A stretch of 64,000 nucleotides of DNA from Ancylobacter sonchi (GTDB lineage Bacteria; Pseudomonadota; Alphaproteobacteria; Rhizobiales; Xanthobacteraceae). The DNA is taken from NCBI RefSeq assembly GCF_018390695.1, contig NZ_JAHBGF010000028.1:620001-684000 (forward strand), given 5' to 3'. The translations under genes were made by a program, and so were the position numbers. Positions within the stretch are counted from its first letter, which is position 1, and the number at the start of each line of letters is the position of its first letter. The notes under the pieces are model-generated. The model did no database searches and had not been told where the DNA came from. It saw nothing but the letters and a program-made list of their open reading frames with translations. This document shows, in pieces, positions 34,128 to 42,994 of the stretch.

Positions 34128-35087
34128 TCAGGCCAGCTCGCGCCGCCAGGGCGGATCGGCGCCGACGCGGGTGACGGAGATCGCGGCCGCCCGCACCGCG
34201 AAGTCGAGCGCTGCCAGCACGGCATCGCGGTCGAGGCGCGCCAGCGCATCGGGCGCCAGCGCGTCGCGCTCCGCCAGCGCGGCGAGGAAGCCGGCGTTGA
34301 AGGTGTCGCCAGCGCCGACCGTGTCGGCGACCTTGACCGCCGGCGCGGCGACGTGGCCCGTGAAGCCGGCGGCAAACGCATGAGCGCCCTGCCCGCCCGC
34401 CGTCACCAGCACCAGGCGCGGGCCCAGCGCCAGCACTTCGGCCGCCTGCGCGGCGATCTCGCCCGAGCCGACCAGCCAGGCGAGGTCCTCGTCGGACAGC
34501 TTGACGACGTGGCTGACGCCGATGAGCCGGCGGATGCGGGCGCGATAGGCCGCCTCGTCGCGGATGAAGCCCGGCCGGATATTCGGGTCGATCATGATCA
34601 GGCGGCCGCGCCCGTCGGCGGCGAAGCGCGCCGCCATGATCTCGATGGTGGCGCCGACCGGCTCGACCACCAGGCTGATGCCGCCGATGAACAGCGCGCC
34701 GACCTCGGCCGGAACCTCGGGGATGTCCGCCGTGGTCAGCATGCGGCCGGCGGTGTTCTCGTCGAGGAACAGGTAGCGCGCCTGCCCCTCGACCAGCGTC
34801 ACGAAGGCCAGCGTCGAGGGCCGGTCGGCCGGACGGCACAGGCGGGCATCGACGCCGGCGTCGGCGAGCGCGGCGCGGAGCCGGTCGCCGAACATGTCGG
34901 TCGACAGGCCGTACCAGAACAGCGTCGGCACGCCGAGGCGGCCGGCGGCGATGGCGGTGTTGAACACCGCGCCGCCAGGCAGCGGCAGGAAGGCCTGCCC
35001 TTCCGGCGTCTGGCGCGGAACCATGTCGATCAGCGCCTCGCCCACGCAGAGCAGGGCCGGTGCCGCCGTCTTGTCCGCGCTGGTCAT
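34128..35087 (-). CDS. PfkB-family sugar kinase (fructokinase-like)
   Basis: A 319-residue ribokinase/PfkB kinase. The N-terminal ALLCVGEALIDMVP and the sugar-binding LPGGAVFNTAIAAGRLG match the family. The ATP/anion-hole motif VADTVGAGDTFNAGFLAAL near residue 255 carries the catalytic Asp. The family phosphorylates fructose, 2-keto-3-deoxygluconate, ribose or nucleosides. The GxGAGD motif is intact, so activity is expected. ATG 35087 was chosen over longer readings because it begins just before the conserved strand and is preceded by a GGGCAGGGCGG stretch. The gene converges with the class IV aminotransferase and appears unrelated to it. Confidence 0.88.
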   Translation of the reverse strand: MTSADKTAAPALLCVGEALIDMVPRQTPEGQAFLPLPGGAVFNTAIAAGRLGVPTLFWYGLSTDMFGDRLRAALADAGVDARLCRPADRPSTLAFVTLVEGQARYLFLDENTAGRMLTTADIPEVPAEVGALFIGGISLVVEPVGATIEIMAARFAADGRGRLIMIDPNIRPGFIRDEAAYRARIRRLIGVSHVVKLSDEDLAWLVGSGEIAAQAAEVLALGPRLVLVTAGGQGAHAFAAGFTGHVAAPAVKVADTVGAGDTFNAGFLAALAERDALAPDALARLDRDAVLAALDFAVRAAAISVTRVGADPPWRRELA

Positions 35088-35427
35088 CCGCCCTGCCCCC
35101 CGTCGTTCTGTCGATCCGCGCCAAACGTCCCGACGCGGGACTCGGCTCGCCTCCACTGACTAGCATGCCCGCCGGCACCGCACGACGGCCTCCGAGACGG
35201 TCGGATCAAGCCATACCAAGGTATGTCGCCCTCGCCCGTTGGTTGCGGGTGTCCGAGACCGATGCGGCATTGAAGCCGGCATGCGCACCACGTCATAGAT
35301 GCTATAGTTTCTAAACTAGGGTGCATCGCTGGCACGCGGACATACCCCGTGCGCGCCAGTTGCCGCCGCTCCCTGCGGCGACGGATGCGCCGGGATGCAA
35401 CGCCTGAATGAAGTTGCGAGGTCCACG
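35088..35427. promoter_or_regulatory. Divergent gap with TAGTTT-CT-AAACTA palindrome
   Basis: 340 bases between the PfkB gene (minus) and the iorA-like gene (plus). At 35305-35318 a perfect inverted repeat TAGTTT-CT-AAACTA lies within an AT-rich patch unlike its surroundings, 110 bases upstream of the iorA start. It is a likely promoter-proximal operator (MarR/HxlR/TetR-like form). No matching regulator gene is adjacent. Nothing else was recognised. Confidence 0.45.
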
Positions 35428-35901
35428 ATGTCCTTTACGCTCAAGATCAACGGCACCAGCCACGAGGTCGATGTCGACGACGACACGCCCCTGCTCTGGG
35501 TGCTGCGCGACGTGCTCGGCATGACCGGCACCAAGTTCGGCTGCGGCGCCGCGCTGTGCGGCGCCTGCACCGTGCATATCGACGGCGCGCCGGCGCGCTC
35601 CTGCATCACCACCATCGACACCGTGGGCGATTCCGCGATCACCACCATCGAGGCGGTCGGCGCCTCGCCGGCCGGCCGGCACATCCAGCAGGCCTGGCTC
35701 GACCTCGAAGTGGTGCAGTGCGGCTACTGCCAGTCCGGCCAGATCATGTCGGCGGCGGCGCTGATCACCGACAACAAGGCGCCCTCCGACGACGACATCG
35801 ACAACGCCATGTCCGGCAATATCTGCCGCTGCGGCACCTATGCCCGCATCCGTGAGGCGATCAAGCACGCCGCCACGGCGTATGCCGGCGAAGCGAAGTG
35901 A
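35428..35901 (+). CDS. Molybdenum hydroxylase small subunit, [2Fe-2S] (IorA-like)
   Basis: A 157-residue electron-transfer subunit of the xanthine-oxidase family. The plant-type [2Fe-2S] ligands are Cys39, 44, 47 and 59 ([18 protein letters not shown]). The second cluster follows in [12 protein letters not shown] and [11 protein letters not shown]. The length matches the alpha subunit of isoquinoline 1-oxidoreductase (about 152 residues). It passes electrons from the Mo subunit to an external acceptor. The ATG at 35428 follows GCGAGG. The large subunit starts 8 bases after the stop. There is no FAD subunit, in line with two-subunit IorAB enzymes. Confidence 0.92.
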   Translation: MSFTLKINGTSHEVDVDDDTPLLWVLRDVLGMTGTKFGCGAALCGACTVHIDGAPARSCITTIDTVGDSAITTIEAVGASPAGRHIQQAWLDLEVVQCGYCQSGQIMSAAALITDNKAPSDDDIDNAMSGNICRCGTYARIREAIKHAATAYAGEAK

Positions 35902-35908
35902 GGCGGCC

Positions 35909-38101
35909 ATGCTGAACACCTACGCGCCCGTACAACCCGCTTCCGACACGCCGGCCCCGGGGCTTTCCCGGCGCTCCTTCCTCACCGCCAGCCTCGCCGC
36001 CGGCGGCGGCCTGCTGCTCGCCGTCAGCCTGCCGAGATTCGTCGGCGAGGCGCTGGCGGCCGACGGCCCCTTCGCACCGGATGCCTTCATCCGCATCGCC
36101 ACCGACGGCACCGTCACCCTGGTGATGCCGCAGGTGGAGATGGGCCAGGGCATCTACACCGCGCTGCCCATGCTGATCGCCGAGGAACTGGAGATCGACC
36201 TCGCCGGCGTGCGGCTCGAACACGCCCCGCCGGACGGCAAGCTCTACACCAACCCGGCGATCGGCTTTCAGGTGACCGGCGGCTCGACCTCGATCCGCGG
36301 CTTCTACGAGCCGCTGCGCAAGGCCGGCGCCAGCGCCCGCACCATGCTGGTGGCGGCGGCGGCGCAGATGTGGGGCGTCGACCCCGCCTCCTGCGACGCC
36401 GCGAAGGGCGTCGTTCTCCACCCGGCCTCCGGCCGGCGGGCGACCTATGGCTCGCTGGCCGAGAAGGCGGCGGCGATCCCGGTGCCGAAGGAAGTCGCGC
36501 TGAAGCCGGTCGACAAGTTCAAGCTGATCGGCACCCCGGCCAAGCGGCTCGACGTCGCCGGCAAGGTCAACGGCACCGCGACCTACGGCATCGACGTGAA
36601 GCTGCCGGGCCTCAAGGTCGCCACCGTCGCCGCCTGCCCGGTGTTCGGCGGCAAGCTGAAGAGCGTCGACGACACTGAAGCGCGCGCCGTGAAGGGCGTG
36701 CGGCAGATCGTCAAGATCGACGACGCCGTCGCGGTGGTCGCCGACCATATGGGCGCGGCAAAGAAGGGCCTCGCGGCGCTGAAGATCGAGTGGGACGAGG
36801 GGCCGAACGCCACACTCTCCACCGAGGAGATCGTCAAGCAGATGGCGGCGCTGGCCACCTCGGGACCGGCTGTCGACGACAAGAAGGTCGGCGACGTCGC
36901 GGCCGCCGAGGCCGCCGCCGCCCGCACCGTCAAGGCAACCTACCAGATGCCGTTCCTCGCCCATGCCACCATGGAGCCGCTGAACTGCACCGTGCATGTC
37001 CGCCCCGACGGCTGCGAGGTGTGGGTCGGCTCCCAGGTGCTGGGACGGGCGCAGGCGACGGCCGCCGAGGTCACCGGCCTGCCGGCCGAGCAGGTGACCG
37101 TGCACAATCACCTGCTCGGCGGTGGCTTCGGCCGCCGGCTGGAGGTCGACAGCGTCACCCAGGCGGTGAAGATCGCCAAGCAGGTCGACGGGCCGGTCAA
37201 GGTGGTGTGGACGCGCGAGGAGGACATCCAGCACGACATCTACCGCCCCTATTATTACGACGAGTTCGCCGCCGGGCTCGACGCGCAGGGCAAGGTGACG
37301 AGCTTCCGCCACCGCGTGGTCGGCTCCTCCATCGTGGCGCGCTGGCTGCCGCAGGCCTTCGCCAACGGCCTCGACTTCGACGCGGTGGACGGCGCCGCCG
37401 GGCCGTACGGCTTCCCGAACCTGCACATCGACTATGTCCGGCACATGCTGCCGGACGGCTTCGTCACCGGCTGGTGGCGCGGCGTCGGCATCACCCACAA
37501 CGCCTTCATCGTCGAGGGCTTCGTCGACGAGTTGGCCGTCGAGGCCAAGGCCGATCCGGTGGCGTTCCGCCGCGGCCTGCTGGCGAACGACGCGCGGGCG
37601 CGCGGCGTGCTCGACCTCGCGGCGGAAAAGGCCGGCTGGGGCACCACCCTGCCGGCGCGCACCGGGCGCGGCATCGCCGTGCTGTTCGGCTTCGGCACCT
37701 ATATGGCGCAGGTGGCCGATGTCGAGATCGGCAAGGACGGCGCGGTGAAGGTGCGGCGCATCGTCTGCTCGGTCGACTGCGGCGTGGTGGTCAATCCCGA
37801 CACGGTGAAGGCGCAGGTGCAGGGCGGCATCGTCTACGGCCTCTCCGCCGCGCTGTACGGGCAGATCACGCTCAAGGACGGGCGCGTCGAGCAGAGCAAT
37901 TTCGACAACTACCAGGCGCTGCGCATCGAGGAGATGCCGGAGATCGAGGTGCATATCGTCGACAGCCGCGAGGCGCCGGGGGGTATGGGCGAGCCGTCGA
38001 CGGCGGGTGTCGCTCCCGCCGTGGTCAATGCCATCTTCGCCGCCACCGGGCAGCGGCTGCGGCAGCTGCCGATCGACCCCGACCGCCTGAAGGGTGCCTG
38101 A
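35909..38101 (+). CDS. Molybdenum hydroxylase large subunit (IorB-like), Tat-exported
   Basis: A 730-residue Mo-cofactor subunit like isoquinoline 1-oxidoreductase beta. The N-terminal twin-arginine signal SRRSFLTASLAAGGG implies periplasmic export folded with the small subunit. Mo-site motifs include QVEMGQGIYTALPMLIAEE, FLAHATMEPLNCTVHV, LLGGGFGRRLEVDSV and the catalytic Glu region GGMGEPSTAGVAPAVVNAI near the C-terminus. It hydroxylates N-heterocycles or oxidises aldehydes using water-derived oxygen. The ATG at 35909 sits after GTGAGGC and 8 bases past the small-subunit stop. Mo-cofactor maturation genes (XdhC type) are not in the window, so it depends on ones elsewhere. Confidence 0.92.
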   Translation: MLNTYAPVQPASDTPAPGLSRRSFLTASLAAGGGLLLAVSLPRFVGEALAADGPFAPDAFIRIATDGTVTLVMPQVEMGQGIYTALPMLIAEELEIDLAGVRLEHAPPDGKLYTNPAIGFQVTGGSTSIRGFYEPLRKAGASARTMLVAAAAQMWGVDPASCDAAKGVVLHPASGRRATYGSLAEKAAAIPVPKEVALKPVDKFKLIGTPAKRLDVAGKVNGTATYGIDVKLPGLKVATVAACPVFGGKLKSVDDTEARAVKGVRQIVKIDDAVAVVADHMGAAKKGLAALKIEWDEGPNATLSTEEIVKQMAALATSGPAVDDKKVGDVAAAEAAAARTVKATYQMPFLAHATMEPLNCTVHVRPDGCEVWVGSQVLGRAQATAAEVTGLPAEQVTVHNHLLGGGFGRRLEVDSVTQAVKIAKQVDGPVKVVWTREEDIQHDIYRPYYYDEFAAGLDAQGKVTSFRHRVVGSSIVARWLPQAFANGLDFDAVDGAAGPYGFPNLHIDYVRHMLPDGFVTGWWRGVGITHNAFIVEGFVDELAVEAKADPVAFRRGLLANDARARGVLDLAAEKAGWGTTLPARTGRGIAVLFGFGTYMAQVADVEIGKDGAVKVRRIVCSVDCGVVVNPDTVKAQVQGGIVYGLSAALYGQITLKDGRVEQSNFDNYQALRIEEMPEIEVHIVDSREAPGGMGEPSTAGVAPAVVNAIFAATGQRLRQLPIDPDRLKGA

Positions 38102-38147
38102 GAAAGCGCCTGAGAAGGCGGCAAGAACGCGTCTCGCCATGCGTTTG

Positions 38148-38180
38148 CGATAGAGCGGACCCGACCGGTCCGCTCTATCG
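38148..38180. terminator. 14-bp inverted repeat after the IorAB operon
   Basis: CGATAGAGCGGACC (38148-38161), a 5-base loop, then its exact complement GGTCCGCTCTATCG (38167-38180). It lies 47 bases after the iorB stop and 31 bases before the next start. It has no T-run but is a very stable hairpin, so it probably serves as a terminator or an mRNA 3' protection structure. Confidence 0.6.
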
Positions 38181-38210
38181 TGGCGGACACCGGGACGGGG
38201 GGCGAAGGCG

Positions 38211-39236
38211 ATGGACCAGCGGGTCGACGGCAGCAAGGACACGGCACAAACCGCGCGCTCCATCGCCGTACCGCTGGTGCCGGCCTCATTCTTCGGCATG
38301 GTGCTGGGGCTCAACGGCCTCGGCGGCAGCTGGCGGGCGGCGCATGCGGTGTGGGGCCTGCCGGCTTTCATCGGCGAGGCGCTGATGCTCGCGGGCTCCA
38401 CGGTGTGGGCGGTGCTCGCCGTGCTGTTCGCGCTCAAATGGATCTTCGCCCGCGACAAGGCGCTGGAGGAGGCCGCCCATCCGGTGCAGTGCTGCTTCAT
38501 CGGCCTCGCCGGCGTCGGCGCGCTGCTGGTCGCCATTGCCGCCGCGCCCTATTCCCACGCGACGGCACTGGTGTTGCTGACGCTCGGCGCGCTGTTCACG
38601 CTCGGCTTCGCGCTGTGGCGCACCGGGCTGCTGTGGCGCGGCGAGCGCGACCCGGCGCACACCACGCCAGTGCTCTACCTGCCCACCGTCGCCGGCTCCT
38701 ATGTGACGGCGATCGCCTGCGCCACGCTGGGGCTGAGCGATTGGGGCCAGCTCGCCTTTGGCGCCGGCGTGTTCTCCTGGCTCGCCATCGAATCCGTGCT
38801 GCTCGGCCGGCTCTACAACGCCTCGCCGCTCGCGCCGGCGCTGCGGCCGACGCTCGGCATCCAGTTGGCGCCGCCCGCCGTCGGGGCGCTCGCCTATCTC
38901 AGCGTGACGCAGGGGCCGCCGGACGTGTTCGCCCGCGCCCTCATCGGCTATGCGCTGCTGCAGACGCTGCTGCTGCTGCGCCTGTTGCCGTGGATCCTGC
39001 GCCAGCCGCTGTCGCCCGGCTACTGGGCCTTCACCTTCGGCTGCACCGCCTTCGCCACCGCCGCGCTCCGGCTGGTCGGGCGCGGCGAGAGCGGTGCCGT
39101 CGCCTGGCTGGCGCCCATACTTCTGGCCGGCGCGACGCTGGTGGTGGCGATCACCGCGCTGCACTCGCTGTGGCTGCTGGTCAACGGCCGGCTGCTGCCG
39201 CCCGCCGCCGCGCCGGCGCCTTCCAAGGCGGGATGA
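38211..39236 (+). CDS. SLAC1/TehA-like anion channel or dicarboxylate transporter family protein
   Basis: A 341-residue, about ten-segment membrane protein. The family pattern PLVPASFFGMVLGLNGLGGSWRAAHAVWGLP in the first segment and the middle PVLYLPTVAGSYVTAIACATLG fit the TDT/TehA/SLAC1 group, trimeric anion channels with five helix pairs. Bacterial relatives are linked to tellurite resistance and C4-dicarboxylate flux. The helical pore Phe of TehA cannot be located with confidence by eye. The gene stands alone between two terminators and is transcribed in the same direction as IorAB, with no shown link to it. Confidence 0.82.
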   Translation: MDQRVDGSKDTAQTARSIAVPLVPASFFGMVLGLNGLGGSWRAAHAVWGLPAFIGEALMLAGSTVWAVLAVLFALKWIFARDKALEEAAHPVQCCFIGLAGVGALLVAIAAAPYSHATALVLLTLGALFTLGFALWRTGLLWRGERDPAHTTPVLYLPTVAGSYVTAIACATLGLSDWGQLAFGAGVFSWLAIESVLLGRLYNASPLAPALRPTLGIQLAPPAVGALAYLSVTQGPPDVFARALIGYALLQTLLLLRLLPWILRQPLSPGYWAFTFGCTAFATAALRLVGRGESGAVAWLAPILLAGATLVVAITALHSLWLLVNGRLLPPAAAPAPSKAG

Positions 39237-39350
39237 ACGGCTTCTGCCGAGGTGCCGGCGGCCTCGTGGCGATGCGCCCAAGAATCGCCATCGCCGCCCC
39301 TGCCGGACTTGGCTAGACCGCACGGACCACTCTCGGGAGGAGACACGTCC

Positions 39351-39563
39351 ATGCGCATCCTGCTTGCCGCCCTCGCCCTCACCGCCTCCATCGGCGCCGT
39401 CCAGGCCCAGGAGAGCGACCTCGCGAAATACTGCAAGGCCGACATCGACCGCCTGTGCCAGGGCATCCAGCCCGGCGGCGGCCGGCTGATGAAGTGCCTC
39501 AAGGCGCATAGCAAGGAAATGTCGGTCGGCTGCGCCCAGGCGCTGCAGAAGATGAAGGGCTGA
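39351..39563 (+). CDS. Small secreted cysteine-rich-repeat protein
   Basis: A 70-residue precursor. A signal peptide (MRILLAALALTASIGAVQA) is followed by a roughly 50-residue mature domain with four Cys (28, 36, 49, 61) in the spacing of the cysteine-rich repeat of the GLG1/FGFR type (YCKADIDRLC...GRLMKCL...GCAQAL). It probably forms two disulfides in the periplasm. The function is unknown. The start follows a strong GGGAGGAGA site. It is a single gene followed by a terminator. Confidence 0.8.
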   Translation: MRILLAALALTASIGAVQAQESDLAKYCKADIDRLCQGIQPGGGRLMKCLKAHSKEMSVGCAQALQKMKG

Positions 39564-39604
39564 GCGACCTTCGCTCCCCGGCACCTCGCCGCCGCAAAAC
39601 GAAA

Positions 39605-39654
39605 CCGCCGCCGCGCTCCCCCTCCTTCCCGGATGGAATTGAGCGCGGCGGCGG
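39605..39654. terminator. Bidirectional terminator between the Cys-rich and TctA genes
   Basis: CCGCCGCCGCGCTC (39605-39618) with the exact complement GAGCGCGGCGGCGG (39641-39654) and a 22-base loop. On the minus strand it is followed by TTTCGTTTT, so it ends the tctCBA operon. On the plus strand it lies 41 bases past the Cys-rich gene. Confidence 0.75.
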
Positions 39655-39690
39655 CTTGTCGTTGCCGTCCACCGGAATGTCGGCCGGCGG

Positions 39691-41226
39691 TCAGGCGCGC
39701 GAGCTCTCGCCGCCGGCGGGCACGCTGCGCCCGGAGCCGCGCACCAACTCGATCGCCTTGCCGATCAGCGGCCAGAACAGCATCACCAGCGCCAGGGTGG
39801 TGATGGTGCCGACCAGCTTGTTCGACCAGAAGATGCCGAGCCCGCCATCGAGCCCGATCATCGACTGGCGGAAGGCGTCCTCCGCCTTGTCGCCGAGCAC
39901 GAGGGCCAGCGTCATCGGCGCCAGCGGGATGCCGGTCTTCTTGAACAGGTAGCCGACCACGCCGAAGCCGAGCATCAGCCAGATGTCGAACATGGCGTTC
40001 TGCACCGCGAAGGCACCGATGGCGCAGGACACGATGATCATCGGCGCGATGGTGGCGAAGGGCACGCGCAGCACCGAGGCGAACAGCGGCACGGTGGCGA
40101 GCACGATGATCAACCCGGCGATGTTGCCGAGATACATCGAGGCGATGAGCCCCCAGACGAAGTCCTTCTGCTCGACGAACAGCAGCGGGCCGGGCTGGAG
40201 GCCCCATACCATCAGGCCGCCGAGCAGCACCGCCGCGGTGCCGGAGCCGGGAATGCCCAGCGCCAGCATCGGCAGCAGCGCCGCGGTGCCGGCGGCATGG
40301 GCGGCGGTCTCCGGCGCCAGCACGCCCTCGATCTTGCCCTTGCCGAAGTTGGCGCCATCGCGGGAGAACCGCTTGGCAAGGTTGTAGCCCATGAAGGAGG
40401 CGGCGATGGCGCCGCCCGGCGTCACGCCCAGCCAGCAGCCGATGGCCGAGGAGCGCAGCAGGGTGAGCCAGTAGCGCGGCAGCGTCAGCCAGGTGCGCCA
40501 CACCACCGACAGGCGGATCTTCGCCTCCTGCCCCTTGAAGGCGAGGTGCTCCTCCATGGCGAGCAGGATCTCGGAGATGCCGAACAGGCCGATCACCGCG
40601 ACGAGGAAGTCGAAGCCGCGCAGCAGTTCGACCGAGCCGAAGGTCATGCGCAGCTCGCCCGACACCGTGTCCATGCCGACCGCCGCCAAAAGGAAGCCGA
40701 GCGCCAGCGAGATGATGATCTTGTGGCGGGATTCCTTGCCGAGGCCGACGAAGGTGCAGAAGGTCAGCAGGTAGACCGCGAAGAATTCCGGTGGCCCGAA
40801 GCGCAGTGCGAAGGTGGCGATCCACGGCGCCAGGAAGGTGATCAGCATCACCGCGGCGATGGACCCGAAGAAGGAGGCGGTGAAGGCGGCGGTGAGCGCC
40901 TCGGCCGCCTGGCCCTTCTGCGCCATCGGGTAGCCGTCGAAGGTGGTGGCGACCGACCACGCCTCGCCCGGGATGTTGAACAGGATCGAGGTGATCGCCC
41001 CGCCGAACAGCGCGCCCCAATAGATGCAGGACAACAGCACGATGGCCGAGGTCGGGTCCATGGTGAAGGTGAGCGGCAGCAGGATGGCGACGCCGTTCGG
41101 ACCGCCCAGGCCGGGCAGCACGCCGACCAGAATGCCGAGGCAGATGCCGACCAGCATCAGCAGCATGTTGTGGAAGGTCAGCAGGACGCCGAAACCGTGG
41201 AGGAGGGATTCAAGAGCTTCCATCAC
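39691..41226 (-). CDS. tctA: Tripartite tricarboxylate transporter large permease TctA (system 1)
   Basis: A 511-residue, roughly 12-segment permease. The two TctA signatures are present: LVGVLPGLGGPNGVAILLPLTF near residue 35 and TPGGAIAASFMGYNLAKRFSR near residue 256. LPMLALGIPGSGTAAVLLGGLMVWGLQPGP follows. It imports carboxylates with a cation gradient, together with TctB and the periplasmic TctC encoded upstream. It starts 9 bases after the TctB stop and is the last gene of the operon. It is a paralogue of the TctA at 49999-51531. Confidence 0.93.
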   Translation of the reverse strand: MMEALESLLHGFGVLLTFHNMLLMLVGICLGILVGVLPGLGGPNGVAILLPLTFTMDPTSAIVLLSCIYWGALFGGAITSILFNIPGEAWSVATTFDGYPMAQKGQAAEALTAAFTASFFGSIAAVMLITFLAPWIATFALRFGPPEFFAVYLLTFCTFVGLGKESRHKIIISLALGFLLAAVGMDTVSGELRMTFGSVELLRGFDFLVAVIGLFGISEILLAMEEHLAFKGQEAKIRLSVVWRTWLTLPRYWLTLLRSSAIGCWLGVTPGGAIAASFMGYNLAKRFSRDGANFGKGKIEGVLAPETAAHAAGTAALLPMLALGIPGSGTAAVLLGGLMVWGLQPGPLLFVEQKDFVWGLIASMYLGNIAGLIIVLATVPLFASVLRVPFATIAPMIIVSCAIGAFAVQNAMFDIWLMLGFGVVGYLFKKTGIPLAPMTLALVLGDKAEDAFRQSMIGLDGGLGIFWSNKLVGTITTLALVMLFWPLIGKAIELVRGSGRSVPAGGESSRA

Positions 41227-41235
41227 GTCCTCCCG

Positions 41236-41748
41236 TCAGAAACCGAAGGCCGCTTCGAGCGGACCTTTGGGCATGAGCACGTTGAACTGGACGTCGAAGA
41301 CGTAGAACATCAGCGCCGAGAAGACGAAGCCGGTGAGCAGCGATTTCCAGAGCTTCAACTTGCCGACGAACACCATGAAGGCGGCGATGAAGATGAAGCT
41401 GGCCACATAGAGCCCGATCAGCTGCACCAGGAACACGAAGCCGATGGTGGGCAGGAACACCCTGAGCACCCGGCCGAAGGCGGAGCAGCCGACGAAGATT
41501 TCCTCGCGCAGTTCCTCGCTGCGCAGCGCGGCGACGATGCCCCACAGGCTGGAGCCGCCGAGCAGCACCGAGAGATAGAACGGGAAGTAGCCGGCCTGCG
41601 GCCCGTCCGGCGCCCAGCCGGCGCCGATGCGCCAATTGTCCCAGCCGAGGAAGATCGACAGGCAGAAAAGCAGCGCCATCACCGCCAGCTCGACGCTGCG
41701 CGTCGACACCAGGGCGGGATCGACATCCGCGTGCGGTCCATCCGACAT
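41236..41748 (-). CDS. tctB: Tripartite tricarboxylate transporter small permease TctB (system 1)
   Basis: A 170-residue protein with four hydrophobic segments. The family pattern GAGWAPDGPQAGYFPFYLSVLLGGSSLWG lies between segments 1 and 2 and the end NVLMPKGPLEAAFGF is characteristic of TctB. The ATG at 41748 was chosen. It forms the membrane part with TctA and lies between tctC (70 bases upstream) and tctA (9 bases downstream). Confidence 0.9.
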   Translation of the reverse strand: MSDGPHADVDPALVSTRSVELAVMALLFCLSIFLGWDNWRIGAGWAPDGPQAGYFPFYLSVLLGGSSLWGIVAALRSEELREEIFVGCSAFGRVLRVFLPTIGFVFLVQLIGLYVASFIFIAAFMVFVGKLKLWKSLLTGFVFSALMFYVFDVQFNVLMPKGPLEAAFGF

Positions 41749-41818
41749 CGGAATTCTCCAGAAGAGGTCGTGAGCGGACGTGCCGGCGCGTGGCCGCACC
41801 GGCACGCGGCAGATCGCG

Positions 41819-42841
41819 TCAGTTGGTGGCGACGAAGCCCGCCTGGGTCATCAGGTCGCGATAGAGCGCCTCGTCCTTCTCGAGGAACTTCACCATCTCC
41901 GGCCCCTTAAGGTCGGAGGGCTTCAGCGCCTGCTTCTCGAGGTAGTCCTTGAACTCCGGGGTCTCGACGAGCTTGCCGAGCAGGTCCTGGTAGAAGGCCA
42001 CCTGGTCCGGCGTCACGCCGGAGGGCAGGAACACGCCGCGCAGCATGATCCACTGGAAGTCGATGCCCTGCGACTTGCAGGTGGGGATGTCCTTCCAGGA
42101 TTGATCGGCAGTCACCTTGGCCGGGTAATTCATCGGCTCGGTGTCGAACACGCACAGCGCCCGCACCTGCCCGGCGCGCCACACGGCGACATTCTCCGAG
42201 GGGTTGTTGACGTTGACCTTGATGTGGTCGCCGACCAGCTGGGTCGCCGCCTCGCCGCCGGACTTGTAGGGGATGTAGCTGAACTTCACCCCGGCGATGC
42301 GCTCGACGGTGGCGGCGAGGATGTGGTCCTCGCGCTTGGAGCCGGTGCCGCCGAGCTTGAAGGCGCCGGCCGGCTCCTTCTTCACCGCCTCGACGAAGTC
42401 CTGCGTGGTCTTGTAGGGCGAGCCGGCATTCACCCACAGCACGAAATTGTCGAAGGCGAGGATGCTGACCGGGGTGAGCTTGCGCCAGTCGAAGGGCAGC
42501 TTGTTGGCGAGCGGCAGCGTGTAGATGGCCGAGTTGGAGATGACCATCTTGTAGGGGTCGCCGGCGCTGCCCAGCATGTCCATCAGCCCCTCGCCGCCAT
42601 TGGCGCCGCCCTTCAGCGTCACCACGATCGGGGTGGGCGAGAGTTTGTTGTTCTGGATGGCGGCCTGCATCATGCGCGCCATCTGGTCGGAGGCGCCGCC
42701 GGCGCCGGCCGGCACGATGATCTCCACCGGCTTGGTCGGCTGCCACGCCGCCATGGCCGAGGACAGGGCGGTGGCCCCAAGGCAGGCGGTCACGCAGGCG
42801 GTCAGCAGGGCGGCGCGTTTGGCGACGAAGCTCTTCAGCAT
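41819..42841 (-). CDS. tctC: Tripartite tricarboxylate transporter substrate-binding protein TctC/Bug (system 1)
   Basis: A 340-residue periplasmic binding protein. The signal peptide ends about residue 31 (SSAMA-AWQ). The Bug-family strand KPVEIIVPAGAGGASDQMARM, the ligand-loop FKLGGTGSKREDHI and IPYKSGGEAATQLVGDHIKV are present. Such proteins bind di- or tricarboxylates, carboxylated aromatics or amino acids through water-bridged carboxylates. It is the first gene of the operon. A perfect TTATGAATTCATAA palindrome lies 73 bases upstream. It is closely similar in layout to the TctC at 48351-49355, so the two systems may take related ligands. Confidence 0.9.
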   Translation of the reverse strand: MLKSFVAKRAALLTACVTACLGATALSSAMAAWQPTKPVEIIVPAGAGGASDQMARMMQAAIQNNKLSPTPIVVTLKGGANGGEGLMDMLGSAGDPYKMVISNSAIYTLPLANKLPFDWRKLTPVSILAFDNFVLWVNAGSPYKTTQDFVEAVKKEPAGAFKLGGTGSKREDHILAATVERIAGVKFSYIPYKSGGEAATQLVGDHIKVNVNNPSENVAVWRAGQVRALCVFDTEPMNYPAKVTADQSWKDIPTCKSQGIDFQWIMLRGVFLPSGVTPDQVAFYQDLLGKLVETPEFKDYLEKQALKPSDLKGPEMVKFLEKDEALYRDLMTQAGFVATN

Positions 42842-42913
42842 GCGATGTTTCCTCTCTTGTTCGGGCGCCCGATTGCTTCGGGTCGGCCCAGGCGTTTCCT
42901 CAGATTTTTTGAG

Positions 42914-42927
42914 TTATGAATTCATAA
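42914..42927. promoter_or_regulatory. TTATGAATTCATAA palindrome upstream of tctC (system 1)
   Basis: A perfect 14-bp palindrome in an AT-rich island between tctC1 and the convergent end of the FAD/Fe-S dehydrogenase gene. It is related to AT-rich elements upstream of that dehydrogenase and aminotransferase (46033-46055), tctC2 (48258-48270) and the CoA-transferase (52405-52428). A likely operator for one of the two GntR regulators nearby. Confidence 0.55.
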
Positions 42928-42994
42928 TGCAAACAGGAAGCAAGTGACGCAAGTACGTTTTGAGCGGATCGGGGATGAGCGCGGCCCCGCCCGA

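Noticed and set aside
38286-42919. Several long frames opposite TehA-like and TctABC genes
   Set aside because: Compositional shadows of genes with clear membrane topology and family motifs on the other strand.
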